Assembly: GCA_026988575.1 (NCBI GenBank)
Contig: JALSKZ010000053.1
Coordinates: forward strand, 37,621 to 101,620
Origin: Thermodesulfobacteriales bacterium
Lineage (GTDB): Bacteria; Desulfobacterota; Thermodesulfobacteria; Thermodesulfobacteriales; Thermodesulfatatoraceae
Direction of reading: 5' to 3'
DNA length: 64,000 bases
Part shown: positions 25,546 through 34,549 of the stretch, one piece after another
Numbering within the stretch: the first letter of the stretch is position 1
Layout of the letters: each line of letters opens with the position of its first letter
Notes under the pieces: model-generated
What the model saw: only the letters and a program-made list of their open reading frames with translations
Told to the model about the DNA's origin: nothing
The model's database searches: none
Made by a program: the position numbers and the translations under genes

Positions 25546-26976
25546 ATGGAGGTCAAATCTCTGGTCAAACGGAGTGATTATGAATGGGAAATCCCCAAAA
25601 AAGGGGCAATGAGAGTCCCTGGACGTATCTTTGCCAGCAGGAAACTCCTGGAGGAGATGGACGAAAAAGTACGCGAACAGGTTACGAATGTGGCTTGTTT
25701 GCCAGGCGTTGTGAAGGCTTCCATGGCCATGCCTGATGCCCATTGGGGGTATGGTTTTCCTATAGGAGGGGTAGCGGCCTTTGACCCGGAGGAAGGGGGA
25801 ATTATTTCGGTTGGTGGAGTAGGATATGATATTTCCTGTGGGGTGCGCTGTTTACTCACTGGTCTTAAGAAAGAAGAAGTATTACCGGTCCTGGAAGATC
25901 TTGTAGAGCAACTTTTTATTACGATTCCCTCTGGCGTAGGGGCAGAAGGGAAAATACGCCTTTCGGTAAAACAATTAGACGAAGTCCTTGTTGGTGGTGC
26001 TCGATGGGCGGTGAGTAAGGGTTATGGTGACCCTCAAGATTTAGATTTCATCGAAGAAAGGGGTTGTCTTCCAGGGGCCGATCCTGATTGTGTATCTTTA
26101 GAGGCCAAGAAGCGGCAACACCGTCAGGTGGGTACGTTGGGCTCGGGCAATCATTATTTAGAAATCCAATACGTGGCAGAAATTTATGATCAAAAGGTGG
26201 CCGAAGCCTTTGGATTGGTCAAAGACGAAGTTGTAATTTCCATTCATTGTGGTTCACGGGCTTTAGGGCACCAGATTGCCACAGATTACATCAAAATTCT
26301 GGCAAAGGCTTCTAAAAAATATGGTATTCCTGTAAAAGAAAAAGAATTAGTCTGCGCGCCCATTCTTTCTCCAGAAGGTGAACGGTATTATCGAGCCATG
26401 GTCTGTGGCGTAAATTGTGCGTTAGCCAACAGACAGGTAATCTCTCACTTAGTACGCGAAGTTTTTGACAAAATAATACCCAGGGCCCATATTAGGGTAT
26501 TATACGACGTAAGTCACAACACGTGTAAGATAGAAGAACACCGAGTAGGGGGGGCTTTAAAACGTCTTTACGTACATCGTAAAGGGGCTACCAGGGCCTG
26601 GGGACCTGGACGGTCTGAATTGCCAGAGCGCTATAGGGCTGTGGGGCAGCCAGTACTTATTGGGGGGACGATGGGAACGGCCTCTTATATTTTAGTTGGT
26701 ACCAGGGAGGGCGAAGAAAAGGCCTTTGCGTCGGCCTGTCACGGTGCAGGGCGAGCCATGAGTCGGCATCAGGCCCTAAAAATGTGGCGTGGTCAAGAAG
26801 TGATCGAGGCCCTTCGCCGACGGGGCATTATTGTAAGGGCTAAATCTAAAAAGGGTGCGGCCGAGGAGGCCCCCGAAGCCTATAAAGACGTAACCGAGGT
26901 CGTCGAATCTGCTCATCGAGCAGGGTTGGCCTCTAAGGTGGCTAAGGTATTACCCCTGGGGTGCATAAAAGGATAA
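25546..26976 (+). CDS. rtcB: RNA-splicing ligase RtcB
   Basis: The 476-aa protein has the RtcB metal- and guanylate-binding motifs: D-I-S-C-G-V-R (Cys near 98), G-S-G-N-H-Y-L-E, H-C-G-S-R-A-L-G-H, D-V-S-H-N, and C-H-G-A-G-R with the guanylylated His. It joins 3'-phosphate and 5'-OH RNA ends in tRNA splicing or RNA repair. An AAGGAGG site precedes the ATG. No archease or RtcA is adjacent; downstream genes are HIT, YjbQ and SSB on the same strand. Confidence 0.96.
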   Translation: MEVKSLVKRSDYEWEIPKKGAMRVPGRIFASRKLLEEMDEKVREQVTNVACLPGVVKASMAMPDAHWGYGFPIGGVAAFDPEEGGIISVGGVGYDISCGVRCLLTGLKKEEVLPVLEDLVEQLFITIPSGVGAEGKIRLSVKQLDEVLVGGARWAVSKGYGDPQDLDFIEERGCLPGADPDCVSLEAKKRQHRQVGTLGSGNHYLEIQYVAEIYDQKVAEAFGLVKDEVVISIHCGSRALGHQIATDYIKILAKASKKYGIPVKEKELVCAPILSPEGERYYRAMVCGVNCALANRQVISHLVREVFDKIIPRAHIRVLYDVSHNTCKIEEHRVGGALKRLYVHRKGATRAWGPGRSELPERYRAVGQPVLIGGTMGTASYILVGTREGEEKAFASACHGAGRAMSRHQALKMWRGQEVIEALRRRGIIVRAKSKKGAAEEAPEAYKDVTEVVESAHRAGLASKVAKVLPLGCIKG

Positions 26977-27007
26977 ACGCGCTAAAAAGGTAAAAAAGGA
27001 GGTGGCT

Positions 27008-27337
27008 ATGGCACAAGATTGCATCTTCTGTAAGATCATCAATGGAGAGATCCCGGCCGAGTTTGTCTTTCAGGGCGAACGCATTGTAGCTTTTAAGGAT
27101 ATTAATCCCCAGGCCCCCATCCATATCCTTGTGGTCCCCAAAAAGCATATCCGTAGCGTAAACGATTTACAGGAAGAAGACGCCCCTTTGGTAGCCGAAA
27201 TGATTATGGTAGCCAGAGATCTGGCCAAACAATTAGGGACGGCCGAAAGTGGGTATAAACTCTTTTTTAACGTGGAAAAGGGAGGCGGACAGCTTATTTT
27301 CCACATCCATTTACATCTCATAGGGGGATGGCAATAG
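27008..27337 (+). CDS. HIT-family nucleotide hydrolase (HinT-like)
   Basis: The 109-aa protein has C-I-F-C-K-I-I-N-G-E-I-P-A at the start and the histidine triad H-I-H-L-H-L near the end, as in HinT purine nucleoside phosphoramidases. The ATG at 27008, 8 nt after AAGGAGG, is preferred to GTG 27002. It should be a cytoplasmic homodimer. It sits between rtcB and yjbQ. Confidence 0.92.
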   Translation: MAQDCIFCKIINGEIPAEFVFQGERIVAFKDINPQAPIHILVVPKKHIRSVNDLQEEDAPLVAEMIMVARDLAKQLGTAESGYKLFFNVEKGGGQLIFHIHLHLIGGWQ

Positions 27338-27346
27338 GGGGTAAAC

Positions 27347-27736
27347 ATGAAAGTCATTGCGGTGAAGACCAACAATCGTACCGAGCTGGTAGACATTACC
27401 GATAGGGTTAGAGAGGCCATTTCAGGGACAGATTCGGGTATATGTTTTATTTATTGCCCCCATACCACTGCGGGGATAATTATAAACGAGGGTGCCGATC
27501 CGGCGGTGGCCCAAGATGTGATAGCTGTTCTCAATCAGGTAATCCCCTGGCGTTTTGATTATAAACACCTTGAGGGTAATTCTCCGGCCCATATAAAGGC
27601 CACCCTTACGGGCCCGGGAACTTTTGTTATAGTAGAAGACGGCCAGCTCAAATTAGGTACGTGGCAACGTATCTTCTTTGCGGAATATGATGGCCCGCGA
27701 AACCGCAAAGTCTATGTAAAGGTGATACCCGACTAA
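27347..27736 (+). CDS. YjbQ / UPF0047 family protein
   Basis: The 129-aa protein matches the YjbQ family: H-T-T-A-G-I-I-I-N-E, a central H-L-E-G-N-S-P-A-H-I-K-A and L-G-T-W-Q-R. The conserved His residues suggest metal binding. E. coli YjbQ has weak thiamine-phosphate synthase activity, but the physiological role is unsettled. It starts 9 bp after the HIT gene. Confidence 0.9.
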   Translation: MKVIAVKTNNRTELVDITDRVREAISGTDSGICFIYCPHTTAGIIINEGADPAVAQDVIAVLNQVIPWRFDYKHLEGNSPAHIKATLTGPGTFVIVEDGQLKLGTWQRIFFAEYDGPRNRKVYVKVIPD

Positions 27737-27765
27737 GTTTTGTTTTGTAGGAGGTCAATTTCTTT

Positions 27766-28179
27766 ATGAGTGTAAATAAGGTTATTTTGATCGGCCGTCT
27801 GGGGGCCGACCCAGAGATACGTTATACAGCCGATGGCCAACCAGTAGCTACTTTTCGCCTGGCCACCAATGAAGTATGGGTAAAAGATGGCCAAAAGCAA
27901 GAACGTACAGAATGGCACCGGGTGGTGGCCTTTGGACGATTGGCCGAAATTTGTGGGGAGTATCTGGCCAAGGGGCGTCAAGTCTACGTAGAGGGTCGGC
28001 TCCAGACTAGGTCTTACGAAGATAGAGAAGGCATTAAACGGTTTATAACCGAGGTAGTGGCTTTAAACATGCAGATGCTTGGTGGGCGACGAGATACAGT
28101 CTCTACACCCGAGGGTGAGGATTTGGGCCCGTCTTTAGGGAGTGAAGAACCGCCTCCAGAGGAGGATTTGCCCTTTTAA
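27766..28179 (+). CDS. ssb: Single-stranded DNA-binding protein
   Basis: The 137-aa protein has an OB-fold (about 1-108, [19 protein letters not shown]) and the acidic tail ending D-L-P-F that binds repair partners. The linker is short. It should act as a tetramer in replication and repair. The 3' end overlaps the convergent hemA gene by 4 bp. Confidence 0.96.
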   Translation: MSVNKVILIGRLGADPEIRYTADGQPVATFRLATNEVWVKDGQKQERTEWHRVVAFGRLAEICGEYLAKGRQVYVEGRLQTRSYEDREGIKRFITEVVALNMQMLGGRRDTVSTPEGEDLGPSLGSEEPPPEEDLPF

Positions 28180-29531
28180 GTCTTTTGCACTTTGTCTCTT
28201 TCGTGAAGGGGCAATATGTTTTGAGGGGGTTCATGTTTGAGGGGCTTTTCTCCGTCTAGGTTGAACAAACGTCGGGTGAAGTCGATTACCTGTTTGCCCT
28301 CTTGATGATAGCGATTTTTTAAAAACAGCATGGGGTCGTGGAGGATTTTGTTCACCAAGGACCGAGTGAGAATATCGATGGCTTGAATATCTTCGGGCCT
28401 TAAATGTCCTTTTAGGTGAGCCAAAGTCTTTTCCAATTCGCGTTGACGAATAGCCTCGGCCTTTTGTCTCAAAGCCACAATGGTGGGGTATACTTCTAGT
28501 TCCTCTAACCAGGCCTCAAATTTGAGGGCCTCTTCTTCGACAATCCGTTCCGCACGTCGTGCTTCTTTGCGTCGAAAGGCCAGATTTTCCTCTACTACTG
28601 CTTTTAAATCGTCAATGTCGTAAAGATATACGTTTTCGATTTCGTTTACCTGGGGGTCAATATCACGAGGAACCGCAATATCAATGAAAAATATCGGTCT
28701 CATTTTTCGTGGCCGCATTAACTGTTTTATCTGCTTGGCCGTCAAGATGTAGTGGGGGGCCCCGGTGGAACTCACAACTATGTCTGCTTTGATAAGGTAA
28801 TCTTCAAGCTCTTCTAAAGATATGGCCTCCCCTTGAAAACGTTTGGCCAGCTCTATAGCCCGGGCCAGCGTACGGTTGGCCACGATGATCTTTTCTATCC
28901 CGCAAGTCAAAAAATGCTGGGCGGCTAGTTCGGCCATTTCTCCCGCCCCAATCAACATGACCACCTTGTTTTCCAAAGTACCGAAGATTTTTTTGGCCAA
29001 TTCTACCGCTGCATAACTTACAGATACCGCATGACTGCCAATGCCTGTTTCGGAACGAATCCGTTTGGCCACCGAAAAGGTCTTGTGAAGAAGACGATTC
29101 AGGATGACCCCTGTACCTCGCCGTTCTACAGCGTAGCGGTAAGCCTCTTTTAATTGGCCCAATATTTGGGGTTCACCAAGGACCATGGAATCTAAACCTG
29201 CCCCGACTTTGAATAGGTGGATAACCGCTTCTATATCCTGGAAAAAATAGAGGTGCTTTTCGAAAGTAGATAAATTCAACCCGTTGGCTTCTCCCCAGAG
29301 ACGAAGACAATCCTCTATAGCTTCTTGGGGATTACTGGTCACCAAAAGCAATTCGACCCTGTTACAGGTAGACAAAAAAAGGACTTCCCTTACCAGGGGA
29401 GAGGTCATAAATAAAGAAACAGGATCTATCTTGTTTTTGCTAAAGGAGAGCTTTTCCCGTATTTCTACCGGGGCAGTACGGTGATTGACTCCTATTAAGA
29501 CTATATGCTCTTTAGCCGTGCCATTCCACAT
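28176..29531 (-). CDS. hemA: Glutamyl-tRNA reductase
   Basis: The 451-aa protein has G-V-N-H-R-T-A-P-V, the catalytic Cys56 in [18 protein letters not shown] and the NADPH-binding G-A-G-E-M. It performs the first step of C5-type tetrapyrrole synthesis, needed for heme, siroheme and cobalamin. It overlaps the upstream ccsB/hemX-like gene by 20 bp, the common hemX-hemA pairing. Confidence 0.96.
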   Translation of the reverse strand: MWNGTAKEHIVLIGVNHRTAPVEIREKLSFSKNKIDPVSLFMTSPLVREVLFLSTCNRVELLLVTSNPQEAIEDCLRLWGEANGLNLSTFEKHLYFFQDIEAVIHLFKVGAGLDSMVLGEPQILGQLKEAYRYAVERRGTGVILNRLLHKTFSVAKRIRSETGIGSHAVSVSYAAVELAKKIFGTLENKVVMLIGAGEMAELAAQHFLTCGIEKIIVANRTLARAIELAKRFQGEAISLEELEDYLIKADIVVSSTGAPHYILTAKQIKQLMRPRKMRPIFFIDIAVPRDIDPQVNEIENVYLYDIDDLKAVVEENLAFRRKEARRAERIVEEEALKFEAWLEELEVYPTIVALRQKAEAIRQRELEKTLAHLKGHLRPEDIQAIDILTRSLVNKILHDPMLFLKNRYHQEGKQVIDFTRRLFNLDGEKPLKHEPPQNILPLHERDKVQKT

Positions 29532-30342
29532 AAGTATGGGCCCCTGGAATAAACAAATTTACAACAAAAAACGAGACCACCCATATGCCAAACCCTACAA
29601 GAGACATAACCGCGGCTCGACGCCCTCTCCAGCCCACCGCTAAACGCTCGTGTAATAAAGCGGCATAGACAAGCCACATAATTAACGACCAGGTCTCTTT
29701 GGGATCCCAGCTCCAATATGATCCCCAGGCCTCTTCGGCCCAAATAGCACCCGAAATAATCCCCACGGTCAGGAGGGGAAAACCTATCTTTAGGGCCAGT
29801 TCGTTTAGTCGGTCTAAGGTTTCTAAAGAAGGGAGGCGTTTGAAAAGCCCGGTAAGTCTTTTCTTTTTTATTTGCCGTTCTTGGAGGAGATACATTACGC
29901 CTGCACAAGCCATAAGAATGAAAAAACTATAGGCCAAAATAGAGATAGTCGCGTGGATAGGGAGCCAAAAACTCTGTAAAACCGGCGGCAGAGGTAAAAT
30001 GCGGTGGGGGCAAAGGGACGAATAGATCATGAGCAGGCTGACCACCGGAGTAACAAAAGCGCCCAGTACTTGCTGCGAAGAGATACGCCATTCTAAGATT
30101 AGGTATCCTACTACCAAAGACCAACCCAAAAAAGAAGTGGCCTCGTGGAGATTAGTAATAGGCGTGTGTCTGGCTTCTATCCATCGGGCAAGGATACTGG
30201 TAGTGTGTAAAAAGAAGGCCACCAGGAGCACATAATAGGCCCCCCGAGCGGCCTCTTTTTTCATGGTAAGGAGGTAGACTAAATAGCCTACGGTAGCCAC
30301 CAGATAAACTAATAATGCTAATCTGAAAAAAAAGACGTTCAT
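29512..30342 (-). CDS. Cytochrome c biogenesis protein CcsB/CcsA-like (HemX family)
   Basis: From ATG 30342 the protein is 276 aa with eight or so hydrophobic segments and the heme-handling Trp-rich motif W-G-S-Y-W-S-W-D-P-K-E-T-W; H residues in N-L-H-E and near the C-terminus are possible heme ligands. The frame stays open for 80 codons further upstream, but that stretch is basic and non-hydrophobic, so I start at M-N-V-F-F-F. It likely exports or delivers heme to apocytochrome c, or acts as HemX controlling HemA; location beside hemA supports either. Confidence 0.85.
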   Translation of the reverse strand: MNVFFFRLALLVYLVATVGYLVYLLTMKKEAARGAYYVLLVAFFLHTTSILARWIEARHTPITNLHEATSFLGWSLVVGYLILEWRISSQQVLGAFVTPVVSLLMIYSSLCPHRILPLPPVLQSFWLPIHATISILAYSFFILMACAGVMYLLQERQIKKKRLTGLFKRLPSLETLDRLNELALKIGFPLLTVGIISGAIWAEEAWGSYWSWDPKETWSLIMWLVYAALLHERLAVGWRGRRAAVMSLVGFGIWVVSFFVVNLFIPGAHTYVEWHG

Positions 30343-30550
30343 TTGGCCTTTTAAAGTGACACAAATCATGGCTTTTGTGAACCCACAAAAAAAGTCCTTA
30401 CTAAAAACACCAGAGTCCCCATATTTTTTTCGGGATAACGACCGTGTAAGTGAAATTTGCCTTGTCTTTCGGTGCCTCTTTTGAAAAATTTTTCTAGGTC
30501 GATAAAGTTCATTAATAAGGGAGCACAAAACCGGTGGCAGTGTACCATAC

Positions 30551-30690
30551 TCATGGCGAAGGGCGCTATTTTTAGCTGTCATGGCAAGCGAAGTAGTCCC
30601 TGTCCTGAGCGTAGCGAGGGATCTAGGTCGTCACGGCGGGCCTTGCTCGTTTTGCGAGACGGGGGAGGAATCATGGCAAGGGAGTGTAGC
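30551..30690. repeat. Degenerate direct repeats with TCATGGC(A/G)A core
   Basis: TCATGGCGAAGGGCG (30551), TCATGGCAAGCGAAG (30579) and TCATGGCAAGGGAGTG (30671) share a core, and CCTGAGCGTAGCGAGGGAT lies between. The look is that of the small dispersed intergenic repeats with a GTCATTGCGAGCGAAGC-type core seen in many bacterial genomes, here decayed. Genome-wide copies cannot be tested from this window. Confidence 0.45.
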
Positions 30691-30702
30691 CTCTTATTTT
30701 GT

Positions 30703-30833
30703 GAGACTTTTGCAAAATTGCCGAGATCAGTATTGTAAGCACAACCGCAAGGGATCCGTTCCCATTTTTCGCTACAAAAAATAGGAACGGATCCTTGACT
30801 GGGCCTTAAGAAAAGATGTTTTGCAAAGGTCTC
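30703..30833. mobile_element. MITE-like 131-bp element with nested inverted repeats
   Basis: GAGACTTTTGCAAAA (30703-30717) and TTTTGCAAAGGTCTC (30819-30833) are 15-bp terminal inverted repeats with one mismatch. Centred between them is a second, about 20-bp inverted repeat (30749-30769 and 30776-30796, GATCCGTTCC core) with a 6-nt loop. The two palindromes share nearly the same centre (about 30768 and 30772). No transposase is encoded and no clear target duplication is seen, so this looks like a non-autonomous miniature element. Confidence 0.5.
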
Positions 30834-30959
30834 TTTTTATCTCTAAAAGGTTATAAACGGGGATAAGCGGATTTTAAGACCGATTATAGACTCTTTATGA
30901 GTTTTTCTTTGGTCAATGATTGTGCTATCTAAAGTTAGATTTGTTTGAGGAGGATAGTT

Positions 30960-33038
30960 ATGTCATTACCCTTTCTTTTTGGTATACATAACCATCAACC
31001 CCTAGGCAACTTTGATTACGTGATCGAACGTCTAACAACCGAATGTTATAAACCTTTTTTAGAAGAAGTAAAGAAATATAAATATTTTAAGTTTTCTTTC
31101 CATGCCAGTGGTGTCCTCTTTCGTTGGTGGGAAGCACATAGACCTGACATGTTAGATTTGTTGGGAGAATTGATCGCTCAAGAACAGATCGAACTGGTCT
31201 GTGGTGGTTTTTTTGAGCCCATTTTGGCCTCCATTCCCCGCGAAGACCGCAAAGAGCAGATTTTAAGGCACAAGGATTATCTTCGCCAAAAGTTTGGGGC
31301 CTCTCCTGTAGGTTTGTGGCTTACAGAACGTGTTTGGGAACAGTCGTTAGTAGAAGATTTAGTAGATCTTGGCCTTCAATATGTAGTAGTCGACGACCGC
31401 CATTTTTTGGTTTCGGGTTTTGAAACACAAGACTTATACGGCTACTATCTTACCGAAGCAGAGGGAAAGCGTTTAGCTGTTTTTCCTATAGATGAAAATC
31501 TGCGCTATGCCATTCCTTTTTGGCCGGTAAATCGTCTGGAGGCCTATATAAAAGATCTTATTTCACGAGGGGCAGAGTTAGCGATTTATTTCGATGACGG
31601 AGAAAAATTTGGCGCCTGGCCTGGTACTTATAAATGGGTTTACAAAGAAGGTTGGCTAAAGGAATTTTTATCTTCTCTGGGCCAATGGACAGAACGAGGC
31701 CTGGTGCGTTCTATGACCTTTGCCGAGGCCCTAAAGGAGTTTTCTCCCAAGGGATTAGCTTATCTACCCACGGCATCTTATATGGAAATGGAAGAATGGG
31801 CCCTGCCGGCCAAACGCATCCTTGAGTTAGAAGAACTACACCAGCGCCTAAATACAGAACATTCCCGTTTTCGCTCTTTTATTAGGGGAGGACACTGGAA
31901 AAACTTCTTCGTTAAATATCCTGAAGCAAATTATCTCCACAAGCGCATGCTTCAGGTAAGCCAGCTTTCTCGGTCTACCAAGCCTTTTGACCAAGAGGCG
32001 CGCCTTAGTCTTTTAGCTGCTCAATGTAATGATGCCTACTGGCACGGAGTTTTTGGCGGCTTATATTTACCCCATCTACGCCAGGCAGTTTGGCAGGCCC
32101 TGCTCTCGGCAGAGAAACGTCTACGAAGCCCGAAAACACCCCAAATTATCAGCGAAGATACCGATTTTGACGGTAAAGAAGAGCTCTTTTATTCTTCTTC
32201 TAAAGCCGTGCTGGTCTTTAAACCTTCTTATGGTGCACACCTGGTGGAATGGTCCAATTTGCTCCAAAAGCATAATTTACAAAATACCCTTACTCGCCGT
32301 TTTGAGGCCTATCATGTAAATATCAAGGAAGCCGCTGGTGGCCTAGAGCCTTCTGAAGAAGGGGTTTCAAGTATCCACCACCTTCGTAAGAAACCTTCCA
32401 GCGAAGTATTGGCTGCCCTGGTCTACGATTGGTACGACAGGCACAGTTTGGTGGAACACTTTTTTGATCCGGCTAAAGGGTTGGCCGATTTTATAGCCTG
32501 TAATTTTGGTGAATGGGGAGATTTTGCCAATCAACCTTTTAGATATCACAGACAGCGTTCCACCTTGCTTTTCTTTCGTGACGGAGGACTTTATCCCCCT
32601 GGTTCAGGACGCCGTCCCCTTTTAATGCGCAAAAAAGTCGCGATAAAAGAAGCAGGCCTATTGCTGGAGATTAGTTACGATATAGAATATCGCTCTTCCG
32701 AGAGTACCCGCTGCCGTTTTGGGGTAGAGTTTAATTTCTATCCTCCCTTTATGGTAACAGGTAAAGGGGGGATAAGGCTTGACCACAAGCCGATAGATGT
32801 CCATACGCCGCAAGATCTTTGGGGAGAAGAGCTAGAGATTTGGACTCCCTCAGAGAAAAAGATATGCTTACAAGTACCCGAAAAGACTCGTTTTTATATC
32901 TTTCCCCTGCGCACAGTAAGCCAATCGGAAGAGGGTTTTGATTTGACTGTTCAAGGGATAACCATCATGCCCTTTTGGGAAGAGGAATTTCGTTTGGGAG
33001 CCTCCTTTAAGAAGAACTTGAGAATTCGCTGGTGCTGA
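30960..33038 (+). CDS. GH57 4-alpha-glucanotransferase / alpha-amylase
   Basis: From ATG 30960 (GAGGAGG upstream; TTG 30945 rejected) the protein is 692 aa. It has the five GH57 regions, including H-N-H-Q-P, the nucleophile E123 in W-L-T-E-R-V-W and the acid/base Asp in F-D-D-G-E-K-F-G near 212-213, almost the same positions as in the archaeal Thermococcus enzyme (E123, D214). Beta-rich DUF1925/DUF1926-like domains follow. No signal peptide is seen, so it remodels glycogen or maltodextrins in the cytoplasm. The family is typical of thermophiles. Confidence 0.93.
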   Translation: MSLPFLFGIHNHQPLGNFDYVIERLTTECYKPFLEEVKKYKYFKFSFHASGVLFRWWEAHRPDMLDLLGELIAQEQIELVCGGFFEPILASIPREDRKEQILRHKDYLRQKFGASPVGLWLTERVWEQSLVEDLVDLGLQYVVVDDRHFLVSGFETQDLYGYYLTEAEGKRLAVFPIDENLRYAIPFWPVNRLEAYIKDLISRGAELAIYFDDGEKFGAWPGTYKWVYKEGWLKEFLSSLGQWTERGLVRSMTFAEALKEFSPKGLAYLPTASYMEMEEWALPAKRILELEELHQRLNTEHSRFRSFIRGGHWKNFFVKYPEANYLHKRMLQVSQLSRSTKPFDQEARLSLLAAQCNDAYWHGVFGGLYLPHLRQAVWQALLSAEKRLRSPKTPQIISEDTDFDGKEELFYSSSKAVLVFKPSYGAHLVEWSNLLQKHNLQNTLTRRFEAYHVNIKEAAGGLEPSEEGVSSIHHLRKKPSSEVLAALVYDWYDRHSLVEHFFDPAKGLADFIACNFGEWGDFANQPFRYHRQRSTLLFFRDGGLYPPGSGRRPLLMRKKVAIKEAGLLLEISYDIEYRSSESTRCRFGVEFNFYPPFMVTGKGGIRLDHKPIDVHTPQDLWGEELEIWTPSEKKICLQVPEKTRFYIFPLRTVSQSEEGFDLTVQGITIMPFWEEEFRLGASFKKNLRIRWC

Positions 33039-33462
33039 GTTTAGACCAGTTTCGAGCGTAACGTATACCACTGTAAAAATAAAGGGTACTGGCGCCGGCC
33101 AAAGCCCCGCCCATAAAGGTATAGATCAAAGCAAGCCAGGGGCGGGGGAAAGAAGAATGACGCAAGGTAATCCCTAAGGTCATCATTACCACAATCAACA
33201 AATAACTCCGCCAGGGTTGAAAAGCAAAAACGCAGGTCTTTTCAGGGCGGTTTTTGATGTGTTTTACATTACGCCGGGCTATACGTACCAGCCCCCAATA
33301 GGCTGCACCGGCAGAGGCCAAAAGAGTGGGCCAAAAAATTTTCAACCCCATGGAGGAGGCTTTTAGCCAGTGGTAGGCTACCAAGCACAAGACTGTCCCC
33401 ACGGTTAGCCAAGAACCGCCGGCCAAAAAGAATAACCATCGTTTGTGGACCCTTACAGGCAT
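33007..33462 (-). CDS. Small hypothetical membrane protein
   Basis: From ATG 33462 (GGGGGAG upstream) the protein is 151 aa with four likely hydrophobic helices and a basic loop after helix 2 (R-I-A-R-R-N-V-K-H). It ends in a Ser-rich tail overlapping the GH57 gene by 32 bp on the opposite strand. No family is recognised. The frame opens further upstream to 33519, but the extra residues are not hydrophobic. Confidence 0.6.
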   Translation of the reverse strand: MPVRVHKRWLFFLAGGSWLTVGTVLCLVAYHWLKASSMGLKIFWPTLLASAGAAYWGLVRIARRNVKHIKNRPEKTCVFAFQPWRSYLLIVVMMTLGITLRHSSFPRPWLALIYTFMGGALAGASTLYFYSGIRYARNWSKLSTSEFSSSS

Positions 33463-33580
33463 TTTTTCTCCCCCAATCCTGGTTTCCTGATAGTGTGCCA
33501 CTATTTTGACTTTAAACAAGGTCTTTTTGATGGAAGGGAAAGACAGAATGACAAAGAGAGTAGTTTGGGGGATACAAACA

Positions 33581-33605
33581 GGAGGAGGGCCGGTAGGCCC
33601 CCTCC
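33581..33605 (-). terminator. Probable terminator of the flgM operon
   Basis: On the minus strand GGAGGGGGCC and GGCCCTCCTCC form a strong GC-rich stem with a TACC loop and one bulge, followed by TGTTTGT. It begins 10 bp after the flgM stop codon. The T-run is imperfect. Confidence 0.7.
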
Positions 33606-33614
33606 TTTGCTCTA

Positions 33615-33923
33615 TTAGGCAAGATCTTTTAGAAGGTCTTTTAACATGGCATTGGCCACTTTTTTACTATCTACCTGGTAAGATCCATTTTCAATCTGTT
33701 GTTTTAAAGCGCGTATCTTGTCGGCGCGGACGTCAGGGGTGGTCTTTAATACCGATTCAATCTTGCGGATGTCCTGAGAGGTCTGCGAAATTTCGACCCG
33801 ATCTCCTCGCACAGGAGTTTCTCCCTGAGCTTGAGGATGTTGGGCAGCCTTTTGGGTACCATTCTGAGTGGCTATTTCATCCGGACTTTTAATAAATTTG
33901 TTGTATAAATTATTGATCTTCAT
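33615..33923 (-). CDS. flgM: FlgM, anti-sigma-28 factor
   Basis: From ATG 33923 the protein is 102 aa. It has the FlgM pattern of an unstructured N-terminal half and a C-terminal sigma-binding half with D-R-V-E-I-S, I-R-A-L-K-Q-Q-I-E-N-G-S-Y-Q-V-D and A-x-A-M-L-K-D-L. It holds FliA (sigma-28) inactive until the hook-basal body exports it, so the organism is or was flagellated. It overlaps the upstream partner gene by 14 bp. Confidence 0.93.
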   Translation of the reverse strand: MKINNLYNKFIKSPDEIATQNGTQKAAQHPQAQGETPVRGDRVEISQTSQDIRKIESVLKTTPDVRADKIRALKQQIENGSYQVDSKKVANAMLKDLLKDLA

Positions 33924-34248
33924 GGTCTTTCCCCTCTCTTTCAGAGATCTTTTCGGCAAATTTTTCTAAAAGTTTAAACTGTTTATCCAGCGGAAGTTCT
34001 TCTAATACCTCTTCGCCTCCTGAGTTTACCGTTTTAAATAACAATGGGCCACGATTTTCTTGATTTTGGATCTTGCCTCGTTTCTGCTGTAACCTACGCG
34101 CGATGTCTTCAAGCAAATGCTGTCTGCCTTCTTCGGAAATGGTAACTTTGTCTTGCGGGTCGCGCATATGACGCAAAAGGGGCTTGCGTCCCACTTGACG
34201 CCCGTAGGCACGCACTACATTTTGTATATTACGTAAGTAAATGTTCAT
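33910..34248 (-). CDS. FlgM-associated hypothetical protein (DVU0524-like)
   Basis: From ATG 34248 the protein is 112 aa, basic, without signal or membrane segments. It has D-K-V-T-I-S-E-E-G-R, reminiscent of the FlgM D-R-V-E-I-S motif, then a Gln/Arg-rich helix. A gene of this type just upstream of flgM is known in Desulfovibrio-like bacteria; its function is unknown. TTG 34263 is an alternative start. Confidence 0.7.
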   Translation of the reverse strand: MNIYLRNIQNVVRAYGRQVGRKPLLRHMRDPQDKVTISEEGRQHLLEDIARRLQQKRGKIQNQENRGPLLFKTVNSGGEEVLEELPLDKQFKLLEKFAEKISEREGKDHEDQ

Positions 34249-34549
34249 GGCCCTTTTGCTCAATTTTAATTTTTCTTCTAGTATTCTTTTCGGGCCAGGG
34301 GATAAGGAGGCTTTAATTTTGTCTATTTTTCCGGCAAGGACGTCTTTTGTCTATAGCTTACCGCGGCTCCCAAGGGCTTCCTTATGTCATCTCCATACTC
34401 CCTTTCTCTCTTCAGTAAAACAGTCGGTCCTTTTCGATGAGTCTAAACAATCTGGTTTTCTAAGGCAAAGGGGTCTAAAGGCCTATAAATTACACCTCCA
34501 GGGTAGTCTTTATTCTATAGGTCTTATTATCGATCGCTGGATTTAAACC
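34249..34549. other. 301-bp gap between radical SAM gene and flgM operon
   Basis: No gene is supported. Reading the minus strand, TAGA-N14-GCCGGAAA (34328-34353) is a poor match to the sigma-28 consensus TAAA-N15-GCCGATAA and could drive the flgM pair, but confidence is low. A GGAGG near 34485 is not followed by a usable start codon. No strong terminator for the radical SAM operon is seen. Confidence 0.3.

Larger units (their letters stand above)
30343..30959. other. 617-bp gene-free divergent region (repeats, upstream of ccsB and GH57 genes)
   Basis: I find no tRNA or convincing gene. A 62-codon minus-strand frame (30366-30554) is open but has no ribosome site or recognisable motif. The middle and right parts hold degenerate direct repeats (30551-30690) and a nested inverted-repeat element (30703-30833). 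The right end should contain the promoter of the GH57 gene, for which no clear -35/-10 pair stands out; GAGGAGG lies just before its ATG. Confidence 0.6.

Noticed and set aside
30366..30554. 62-aa minus-strand open frame
   Set aside because: No ribosome site, no recognised motif, and it overlaps another equally open frame; support is insufficient.
29512..30582. Long (356-aa) version of the CcsB-like protein
   Set aside because: The first 80 residues are basic and non-hydrophobic and run into the repeat region; the membrane domain begins at ATG 30342.
34328..34353. Sigma-28 promoter for the flgM pair
   Set aside because: TAGA-N14-GCCGGAAA departs from consensus in both boxes and spacing; kept only as a note in the gap entry.
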